Assembly (NCBI GenBank): GCA_023231425.1
Contig: JALNVI010000075.1
Span: 1-13,057, forward strand
Source of the DNA: Desulforhopalus sp.
Lineage (GTDB): Bacteria > Desulfobacterota > Desulfobulbia > Desulfobulbales > Desulfocapsaceae
DNA length: 13,057 nucleotides
Reading direction: 5' to 3'
Shown here piece after piece: positions 7,290-13,057 of this stretch. The notes under the pieces are model-generated. The model saw nothing but the letters and a program-made list of their open reading frames with translations, had not been told where the DNA came from and did not search any database. The position numbers were made by a program, and so were the translations under genes. Within the stretch, counting starts at the first letter, position 1; each line of letters begins with the position of its first letter.

Positions 7290-7312
7290 TACACTCCTTT
7301 AGAAAACCTTGA

Positions 7313-7342
7313 ATAATCGCTCATCTTCTTTGTTCCTGTCAA
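7313..7342 (-). promoter_or_regulatory. Sigma-70-type promoter for the shikimate kinase gene
   Basis: On the minus strand TTGACA (7337-7342) is a perfect -35 box. It is followed after 18 bases by GATTAT (7313-7318), a 4-of-6 match to the -10 consensus. Transcription would start near 7306, leaving a leader of under 20 bases that still contains the AAAGGAG ribosome site. This is the clearest promoter in the window; it is assigned by eye only. Confidence 0.5.
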
Positions 7343-7383
7343 AATTTTTCACGGTACCCCGGTAAAAGACAAAACGACAAAAA

Positions 7384-7594
7384 ATTTTACCGCGAAGGAC
7401 ACGAAGAACGCGAAGAGTAAGGATAGAACAACAACAGCAAGAGGCTGTTTAAGGTAAAAAAGCTTTTTATATATAAAACTTTGTTATTAAACGTTTTTCG
7501 CCTTTCTTCGCGGTCCTTCGCGTTCTTCGCGGTAAAAAAACTGCTTTACCGTCTTTTGCTTTTTCCTGTCTCCTGTCTCCTGTCTCCCATCCCC
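7384..7594 (+). repeat. Complete copy of the modular intergenic repeat, abutting the lysE-family stop
   Basis: In order: arm TTTTACCGCGAAGGACACG (from 7384); a segment with ACAACAGCAAGAGGCTGTTT (to about 7450); an AT-rich centre with TATATAAAA and TTGTTATTAAACG (to 7500); an inverted arm ending CGTTCTTCGCGGTAAAAAAA (7502-7540); and the tail CTGCTTTACCGTCTTTTGC with three TCTCCYR heptamers (7541-7589). The two arms are inverted relative to each other, as in a small non-autonomous mobile element, but no flanking target duplication is evident. The tail ends three bases before the exporter stop codon. Confidence 0.85.
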
Positions 7595-7596
7595 TT

Positions 7597-8211
7597 TTAA
7601 AAAGAAAAAACGATTTTCACGGCGACGGCAATCAGCACCACCCCGGTGATACGGTCGATAAGCACTGCCCGCGCACGCAGCATCTCGAGAATTTTCCCGC
7701 TGGAGATGACGACAACCACAAAGGTATACCAGCTGCCATCGGTAATCACCGGCGTGAGAACAGTGAGGACTTTACCGGCAGTACTGGTCTCCTGACTCAC
7801 CACCTGACTGAAAAGAGCGAGGAAAAAGAGGCCGATCTTGGGGTTAAGAGCGGAGATCATGATCCCGTCCCGCATGGCCTCAAGCGGCCGCTGCTGCTTC
7901 CCTTCCTGGAGTGTGGCGGAGATTCCTCCCCTTGAATGGAGCGCCTTCCAACCGAGCCAGGCGAGATAGCAGGCTCCGCCGATACCGATACAATGGAAGA
8001 GAATCGGTATTTTTTCCAGCACAACCGCAAGACCAAGTACTGTGAGCAGGGCATAAACGAAAATGCCGCAGGCGTGACTCCAGGCAGTAAGCACTCCGTT
8101 GAGGCGCCCGCCGCCAAGAGTATTACGCATCACAACAGCGAGGCTCGGCCCAGGCGACATGGCACCAAGAAGGGCAACGGCAAAAAGTGAGAGCCAGTCT
8201 GAAAAGGTCAT
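7597..8211 (-). CDS. LysE/RhtB-family amino-acid exporter
   Basis: This 204-residue inner-membrane protein has the length and hydrophobic pattern of the LysE/RhtB family, with about five to six membrane segments. The family signature GAMSPGPS is at residues 16-23 in the first helix, followed by the basic loop RNTLGGGRLNG. A second signature, ALNPK (Asn123-Pro124-Lys125), precedes a hydrophobic segment. Members export amino acids or related small molecules using the proton-motive force; the substrate cannot be read from sequence. An AAGGAAG ribosome site precedes the ATG. It is transcribed alone, with repeats on both sides: the tail module at its 3' end and another copy beyond its 5' end. No regulator gene of the LysG type is adjacent. 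Confidence 0.93.
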   Translation of the reverse strand: MTFSDWLSLFAVALLGAMSPGPSLAVVMRNTLGGGRLNGVLTAWSHACGIFVYALLTVLGLAVVLEKIPILFHCIGIGGACYLAWLGWKALHSRGGISATLQEGKQQRPLEAMRDGIMISALNPKIGLFFLALFSQVVSQETSTAGKVLTVLTPVITDGSWYTFVVVVISSGKILEMLRARAVLIDRITGVVLIAVAVKIVFSF

Positions 8212-8346
8212 TTTCTTCCTTGAATTATTGATAAAGCTGGCATGTTACGCACACCAAAAAACAGCTTTCAGGCAAACCTGCCCGCCTTCCACCTTTTATA
8301 TATAAAACCCGTAACTTCCCACAAAGTCAGGGGAAAGGACAAAGAA

Positions 8347-8673
<327 letters not shown>

Positions 8674-9118
8674 TTATCTCGAAAGTTTTTGCCTTCTTTC
8701 GCGGATTTCGCTGGCCATCCAGCCCTTATCTTCCCCTTCCCTGGCGTTTTTTACGCTGAGAAAAAAAAGATAGAGAATTTTACCGCAAAGAAGATTAAGG
8801 TCCACAAAAAGCAAAAATAAAGGATTTCGCAGCGAAGGTTCGCGAAGGGTAAAAAGGGGGTCACAAGAGCAATTCTTGTTTTAATTTAGACAAACTCTTT
8901 GTTGTAAATACTTTTTCCCGTCCTCCTGTGAAGGAAAGAAATGTAGCACGGCAGGGAATTCCTGCAAGGGAAAGCACAGCGGATTTTCTCTCATCCAAAG
9001 TTGAATACGGAAGAAGCAGGGATGAAAAATTTCGCAGCAGAAGAGTACCGTATGAAGGGAACATCGAATAACCAGTCTTTCACGGTACACTGAAGATATT
9101 CATCAACCTGGTAACGCA
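8674..9118. other. Degenerate repeat remnant and upstream region of the diguanylate cyclase
   Basis: From 8674 to about 8860 there are decayed repeat pieces: TTTCGCTGGCCATCC as at 6612, ATTTTACCGCAAAGAAG, and TTCGCGAAGGGTAAAAAG. From 8861 to 9118 I see no gene; short frames on the minus strand show no domain. A weak -35/-10 pair TAGACA (8887-8892) and TACTTT (8909-8914) is possible but unconvincing. CAAGA/TCTTG at 8866-8880 and GCAGG/CCTGC near 8952-8966 are small inverted repeats. The ribosome site before ATG 9119 is poor. Confidence 0.45.
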
Positions 9119-11146
9119 ATGGCAGTTCAAGAGATCGCTTTCACTTTCTGGACCTGGTATCCCGCCGAAAAACGAATCGACTTTGCTGCGGGCAAAGACG
9201 GTCTGCTGGGTTATTCTGCGGCAGAACTGGGTGAGGGAGACAGCCTGCTCCGCTCCCTGCTGCTGCCAGGCGAGTATATTTATTTCGTCCATACCTTCAA
9301 ACATCTGCTGACGGGAAAAATTCCACAATGCACCTTTAAAGTGGAGATGCGCCACGCCTCCGGCAAAAAGGTACTTGTGCAAATCAGCGCACAGATAACC
9401 CGCTGCGGCCCGGAGGGGCAACCTCTGGAAGTAAGCGGCCTGTTTGAAAATACCTTCAGTTTCCTGACAAAAAAGAATCCTCTGCAAAAAAGTGGCACTC
9501 TCTCCTGGTACTGGCATATTCCCTCAGGCTACTGTCGCCTCTCCGGAGACGACCTCTCCTTCATCGGGCTGGACTCCGCCGCCCTCGACTACAACATCTC
9601 TTCCTGCAAAAACCTGGTCCATCCCGATGATATGTCCCTTGTTATCAACGCCTTTCAAGATTATCTGCAAGGGAAGAATGACTCCATTGAGGTTACTGCG
9701 CGGTTGCGCCATCAGGACAACAGCTGGCAATGGATCTACTGCCGGGGCCAGGTGGTTGAATACTCAAAAAAAGGAAAACCGATCGTTGCCGAGGGCTTCT
9801 TCCGCAACATCACCCGGGAACACAACCAGGCCACAGAGATGCTGCGGCTGAAGGCCATCACCGATCAGGTAATGCAGTCTGCGTCAATGAGTTACTGGGT
9901 GTGGGCAACCAAAACCGATATCATCACCCCCGGTCCGGGCTTTCTCTCCCTGCTTGGATGCGATGAGAACATAAAGAATTTTACCATCGAAACATGGAAG
10001 ACACAGGTGCACCAGCAAGACCTTCCGGCAGTCCTTGAGCTGATCTCTACCACCCTTAACGGAAACAAGGACTCCGACTTCATCCAATATCGAGTTCGCC
10101 GAAAAGAAAGCGGATGGAGATGGCTTGCTGTTTCCAGCCAGGTTGTGGAGCGGGATGGAGATGAAAGACCAAACATCATCAGCGGCATTATCCAGGACAT
10201 CTCTCACCAGAAAGCACAAGAGCACGAACTCTGCCGCAACAACCGAAAACTCCAGCTTGCCATTGATGCCGCGCGGCTCGCAACCTGGGAGTGGGATCTG
10301 GTACACCACAAAATTCACATCAATAAGCGCTGGGGAGAGATTCTCGGTTTGCAACTGCCGGAAGAGATAGAAGAAGCGCTCTTCTTTGAGAACATCCACC
10401 CCGATGACCTCTACCACGTCCAGCAACTTTTCGATCCTCACCCCCAGAGAAACAGTACATACGTCAAGGCCGAGTTCCGCATGCATCACTGTCTCGGCCA
10501 CTATGTGTGGGTTTTCAGCCAGGGACAGATGCTGTATCAAAAAAAGCTGTATCAAAAAAATGGTCGAAAAAGCAAATGCGCCATCGGCATCCTTCAAGAT
10601 ATAACCGAAAGAAGGTTGTATCAGGAAAACCTTGAGCGTCTCGCGACGAGAGATTTCCTCACCGGCTGCGGCAACCGGCTCTTCTTTGACACGCTTTTTG
10701 AGAAAGAGCTTTCGCTGATTAAACAGAATGCAGACCGCATTGCCTCAATGGTCATCATTGATATTGACCACTTCAAGGCTTTCAATGACTCCTTCGGCCA
10801 CGACCGCGGCGACCTCGTGCTGAAAGCGGTGAGCACAACATTGATGAAAGAGGTGGGAGAAAATGGCGTGGTGGCACGAATCGGCGGGGAAGAGTTCGGC
10901 ATTATCCTGCCCGGCAAGAAAGCTCCCGGGGCCCTCCAGTTCATCGACGCCATCCGCCAGAAGATTCGGGGTTTAAATCTCGCCACGCTGGATCCGGTTC
11001 TCGCCGGGGAACACATCAAGATTACTGCCGGAGTTACCGACGTCCTTGCAGAGAAAAACCCGCGTGCCATCTTCCAGGCCGCCGACAGGGCACTCTACCG
11101 TGGCAAGCAGGAGGGACGGGATCAGGTGCGCATGGAGCCGGAGTAA
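9119..11146 (+). CDS. Soluble multi-PAS diguanylate cyclase
   Basis: The C-terminal GGDEF domain (about 510-675) should make cyclic di-GMP from two GTP. It has DIDHFKAFND (from Asp548), FGHDRGD and the signature RIGGEEFGI with GGEEF at 589-593, so it looks active. The RxxD inhibitory site expected just before it is absent; glycines stand at both positions. Ahead of it lie four PAS-like segments of the PAS-3 type: about 8-115, 125-235, 250-365 and 376-500. They carry repeated HPDD or equivalent and W(R/Q)W motifs and end in FFRNITRE, GIIQDISHQ and GILQDITERR. There is no signal peptide or membrane segment, so the protein is probably cytoplasmic and senses an internal signal; heme, flavin or other ligand is unknown. 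ATG 9119 is the only ATG in frame after the stop at 9053. Inverted repeats flank the gene. Confidence 0.96.
   Translation: MAVQEIAFTFWTWYPAEKRIDFAAGKDGLLGYSAAELGEGDSLLRSLLLPGEYIYFVHTFKHLLTGKIPQCTFKVEMRHASGKKVLVQISAQITRCGPEGQPLEVSGLFENTFSFLTKKNPLQKSGTLSWYWHIPSGYCRLSGDDLSFIGLDSAALDYNISSCKNLVHPDDMSLVINAFQDYLQGKNDSIEVTARLRHQDNSWQWIYCRGQVVEYSKKGKPIVAEGFFRNITREHNQATEMLRLKAITDQVMQSASMSYWVWATKTDIITPGPGFLSLLGCDENIKNFTIETWKTQVHQQDLPAVLELISTTLNGNKDSDFIQYRVRRKESGWRWLAVSSQVVERDGDERPNIISGIIQDISHQKAQEHELCRNNRKLQLAIDAARLATWEWDLVHHKIHINKRWGEILGLQLPEEIEEALFFENIHPDDLYHVQQLFDPHPQRNSTYVKAEFRMHHCLGHYVWVFSQGQMLYQKKLYQKNGRKSKCAIGILQDITERRLYQENLERLATRDFLTGCGNRLFFDTLFEKELSLIKQNADRIASMVIIDIDHFKAFNDSFGHDRGDLVLKAVSTTLMKEVGENGVVARIGGEEFGIILPGKKAPGALQFIDAIRQKIRGLNLATLDPVLAGEHIKITAGVTDVLAEKNPRAIFQAADRALYRGKQEGRDQVRMEPE
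10531..10560 (+). repeat. Perfect 15-bp tandem duplication with A7 tracts inside the diguanylate cyclase
   Basis: GCTGTATCAAAAAAA occurs twice back to back (10531-10545 and 10546-10560). It is in frame and gives the repeated LYQK in the fourth PAS segment. Each copy ends in seven A residues, so both the unit number and the A tracts are possible slippage sites. Confidence 0.9.
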
Positions 11147-11706
11147 AGAAGGGAGACAGGGAAAGGCAAAAGACGGTAAGACAGTTTTTTTACCGCGAAG
11201 AACGCGAAGGACCGCGAAGAAAGGCGAAAAACATTTAATAACAAAGTTTTTATATAAAATACCTTTTTCGTATGTTTCGGGCATTAGACGGGAGACAGGG
11301 AAAGGCAGAAGACGGTAAGACAGTTTTTTACCGCGAAGAACGCGAAGGACCGCGAAGAAAGGCGAAAAACATTTAATAACAAAGTTTTTATATAAAATAC
11401 CTTTTTCGTATGTTTCGTGCATTAGACGGGAGACAGGGAAAGGCAGAAGACGGTAAGACAGTTTTTTTACCGCGAAGAACGCGAAGGACCGCGAAGAAAG
11501 GCGAAAAACATTTAATAACAAAGTTTTTTATATAAAATTTTTTTTCGTATGTTTAGAGCCTTTTTTCGTTGGTAAAAAGATTTTTACCTTAAACAGCCTC
11601 TTGCTGTTGTTGTTCTCTCTTTACTCTTCGCGTTCTTTCGCGTTCTTCGCGGTAAAAAATTGCCTTTCCGTCTTTAGCCCTTTTTCGCGTCCTTCGCGGT
11701 AAAATT
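11147..11706 (-). repeat. Repeat array in inverted orientation after the diguanylate cyclase
   Basis: Read on the minus strand, the array has the same module order as the copies at 7384 and 8347: arm (about 11706-11621), AGGCTGTTTAAGG segment (11583-11600), AT-rich centre, then three centre/arm/tail units. The tail module next to the diguanylate cyclase begins within about eight bases of its stop codon. The minus-strand frame that stays open through the array does so because the units are mostly 138 bases (46 codons); it is not a real gene. Confidence 0.88.
11154..11560 (-). repeat. Tandem 138/139-bp repeat, about three units
   Basis: AGACAGGGAAAGGC starts at 11154, 11293 and 11431, giving periods of 139 and 138. 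The one-base difference is in a T run (seven versus six). Each unit holds the purine tail, GACGGTAAGACAG, the nonamer arm ACCGCGAAGAACGCG, ACATTTAATAACAAAG, TATATAAAA and CGTATGTTTCGKGCATTAGA. The third unit diverges after TATATAAAA (11529). Units are almost identical, so the expansion is recent or is kept alike by recombination. Confidence 0.92.
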
Positions 11707-11770
11707 CTTTGTCTTTTCCCATAACTTCTTGAAAAGTCACCGGCATATCAAAGTGATACCTGCGGGACAT
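11621..11770 (-). CDS. Possible small protein downstream of the kinase-like gene, ending in repeat sequence
   Basis: A 49-codon frame starts 27 bases after the kinase-like stop. It begins MSRRYHFDMPVTFQEVM and then runs into the repeat, reading EFYREGREKG and FTAKNAKEREE before TAA. AGGAGG (11773-11778) stands directly before the ATG, but only two bases away, which is closer than usual. The first 17-20 residues are not repeat-derived. It could be the remnant of a third operon gene cut by repeat insertion, or chance. I recognise no family. Confidence 0.25.
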   Translation of the reverse strand: MSRRYHFDMPVTFQEVMGKDKEFYREGREKGLKTERQFFTAKNAKEREE

Positions 11771-11797
11771 TTCCTCCTGAGCCTTGAGGAGAAACGA

Positions 11798-12442
11798 TCA
11801 GACAGCAACACTGCCAAGTCTCAACACAATCCCGTTCTCTTCAGAAATTTTACCCCCCAGCAGGGAGAGAGCGGTCGCTTCTTCTTCGTTGGGGAAGCCG
11901 GCAAGGCTCAACGGCTTCCCCCCATCCATGCGCAGCACTGCGGCACCGTTCACCCCGGAGGTCTCAAGAGTGAGAATGTCTCCTTTACCAAGCTGATCAA
12001 GGCAGTGCATGTAAAGACGGTAGAAGAGAAATTGCAGCAGTGAGGGAGAGTTAAGCAGCACCGCGTCGGCATTGTTTTTCAGCTCCAGTTTCACCTCCCT
12101 GAGACGGGCTGGGCGTTCAACAAAGGCAGCCATCTCCGCAACTACTTCACTGAGGGCAAAACTGGAGATCGGGGTATCTGAACGGTGGGCAAAGCTGCTC
12201 AGGTGATGGAACAGTCCGGCCGAAATGACCACCCGCTTTTCAATGAGGTCAGTTGTTTTCTGAAACCGTTCCACAAGGGCGGGATCCATCCGAGCTGCGT
12301 TTATCTCCACAAAATCGGCAATCAGCCCGGCAGATTCACGGATAATACTGAGGTGGTTTTTCATATCATGGGAGAAACCGGACATCAGCTGTCCATAGGA
12401 CGCAATCTGACTCTCACGCAATTTTCGCTCGTCGCCTGCCAT
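11798..12442 (-). CDS. Histidine-kinase-like phosphotransfer/phosphatase protein with degenerate ATP domain
   Basis: The 214-residue protein opens with a HisKA-type dimerisation helix: FSHDMKNHLSII with phospho-acceptor His25. Asp26 and Asn29 form the DxxN pattern that supports phosphatase activity in HisKA proteins. A second helix follows (about 55-90). The C-terminal part has the fold order of a HATPase domain, but the N box reads LQFLFYRLYMHCLDQL without the key asparagine, the G1 box is DGGKPL instead of DxGxG, and no glycine-rich lid is seen. ATP binding is therefore doubtful. There is no sensor or membrane segment. It lies 13 bases after the response regulator gene with a strong GGAGGAG ribosome site, so the regulator is the likely partner. 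It may pass phosphate, as Spo0B or ChpT do, or remove it. Confidence 0.82.
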   Translation of the reverse strand: MAGDERKLRESQIASYGQLMSGFSHDMKNHLSIIRESAGLIADFVEINAARMDPALVERFQKTTDLIEKRVVISAGLFHHLSSFAHRSDTPISSFALSEVVAEMAAFVERPARLREVKLELKNNADAVLLNSPSLLQFLFYRLYMHCLDQLGKGDILTLETSGVNGAAVLRMDGGKPLSLAGFPNEEEATALSLLGGKISEENGIVLRLGSVAV

Positions 12443-12455
12443 TGTCTTCTCCTCC

Positions 12456-12809
12456 TCAGTTTTCCAGCGTTTTCAATTTTGCCAGCAGCTCTTTGATCTC
12501 CACCGGCTTCATCAGATAGTCTACCGCGCCGAGAGCCAGCCCCTCCTTCCCGGCCTCCCCTGAACCGTGTCCGGTAAGCATGATGGTACGGGTCTGCGGC
12601 AGATCTCTGCTGATGACCTTCAAGACGTCAAAACCGCTCATATCCGGCATCTTCATATCGAGCAGCACGACATCCGGGACAGACGCACTCAGCGCCGCCA
12701 GCCCCTCTTTGCCGCTATGCGCCTCGGACACGTCAAATTTCCGCAGTTTTAACCGCTGGCAGAGAGTTGTGGCAAATTCAACCTCATCATCAATAATCAA
12801 AATCTTCAT
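12456..12809 (-). CDS. Single-domain response regulator
   Basis: This 117-residue protein is a bare receiver (CheY-like) domain. The acidic pair Asp7-Asp8, the phospho-acceptor Asp51 in VVLLDMKMPDMSG, the switch Thr79 in TIMLTGHG and Lys101 in YLMKPVE are all present, so it should be phosphorylated normally. No DNA-binding or enzymatic output domain follows; the stop comes right after the last helix. It must act by binding another protein or by passing phosphate on. An AAGGAG ribosome site precedes the ATG. It is the first gene of the pair with the kinase-like protein. The kinase that feeds it is not in this window unless the neighbouring protein retains activity. Confidence 0.97.
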   Translation of the reverse strand: MKILIIDDEVEFATTLCQRLKLRKFDVSEAHSGKEGLAALSASVPDVVLLDMKMPDMSGFDVLKVISRDLPQTRTIMLTGHGSGEAGKEGLALGAVDYLMKPVEIKELLAKLKTLEN

Positions 12810-13057
12810 GGAATCTCCTTGTCTGTTTTCTGCACGAAACTGCTCTGCGCATCACCTTACACCTTTTACATTTTATATTAACCAGAGAACGCAACTGCGT
12901 AGACATCTTTTTTGGCGATTACGAATGAGTAATAATTCGTGTCCATTCGTGGTTCCTTTTGTCGTTTGTAACCATGAATGGACACGAATTTTCACGAACA
13001 GGGACAACGCATTAAACGAAAACGTTTGTATCCGAAGTTAAGCCGTACAGTGTACCA
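12810..13057. other. Upstream region of the response regulator operon
   Basis: No gene is visible. Just before the response regulator an AT-rich stretch (TTTTATATTAA, about 12871-12881) could hold a leftward promoter, but no good -35 box is paired with it. ACGCA-AC-TGCGT (12889-12900) is a small perfect inverted repeat that could be an operator. Beyond it lies the larger inverted repeat at 12934-12990. Confidence 0.4.
12934..12990. repeat. Inverted repeat with 21-base arms
   Basis: The left arm (12934-12954, beginning AATTCGTGTCC) and right arm (12970-12990, ending GGACACGAATT) are complementary at 20 of 21 positions. The exception would be a G-U pair in RNA. The loop is 15 bases. The TTCGTGTCC words recall the TTCGCGTCC nonamers of the main repeat, so it may be a related family. 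No T run follows on either strand, so a terminator is unlikely. Confidence 0.85.

Noticed and set aside
6150..7316. 388-codon plus-strand frame across the repeat and antisense to the shikimate kinase
   Set aside because: It is made of low-complexity repeat translation and the reverse of a recognised gene.
7287..7330. Leader mini-frame of 11 codons whose stop overlaps the shikimate kinase start (TAATG)
   Set aside because: The best promoter would start transcription near 7306, downstream of its ATG, so it is unlikely to be on the transcript.
10973..11521. Long open frame on the minus strand through the tandem array
   Set aside because: It consists of repeated segments produced by the 138-base unit, extends antisense into the diguanylate cyclase gene, and has no domain or ribosome site.

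Overview
This window suggests an anaerobic Gram-negative bacterium, most plausibly a Desulfobacterota (sulfate-reducer-like) genome. The hints are a pantothenate operon carrying a DUF2520-type reductase, proteins of the ferredoxin-dependent 2-oxoacid oxidoreductase family, and intergenic spaces full of GCGAAGGAC-type repeats. This placement is an inference; no taxonomic marker is present.

Layout. From 64 to 3054 (minus strand) runs a tight operon read as DUF2520 reductase-panB-panC-panD, which should make pantothenate, the CoA precursor. A divergent intergenic region (3055-3830) separates it from a plus-strand pair at 3831-6346. That pair resembles the alpha and beta subunits of a 2-oxoacid:ferredoxin oxidoreductase, but every thiamine-diphosphate loop I can locate is replaced while the scaffold is kept. 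Next come a minus-strand shikimate kinase (6723-7289) and a LysE/RhtB-type amino-acid exporter (7597-8211). A plus-strand soluble diguanylate cyclase with four PAS-like segments follows (9119-11146). The window ends with a minus-strand two-gene operon (11798-12809): a stand-alone response regulator and a short histidine-kinase-like protein that keeps its phospho-acceptor histidine but has lost its ATP-binding boxes.

Repeats. One modular repeat family fills most non-coding DNA: 1-63, 6370-6785, 7384-7594, 8347-8860 and 11147-11706. Its modules are a nonamer-built arm (TTTTACCGCGAAGAACGCG), an AT-rich centre with TATATAAAA and TTGTTATTAAATG, and a polypurine/polypyrimidine tail of heptamers (TCTCCTG). 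The tail lies right after the stop codons of panD, lysE and the diguanylate cyclase, close after the beta-like gene, and inside the end of the shikimate kinase gene, each time in the same orientation relative to the gene. It forms a 138/139-bp tandem array at 11154-11560, and oppositely oriented copies flank the diguanylate cyclase.

Best candidate for something undescribed: the paired oxidoreductase-like genes whose two subunits have both lost the cofactor site while the iron-sulfur cysteines appear to remain. Second: the repeat family tied to gene 3' ends.
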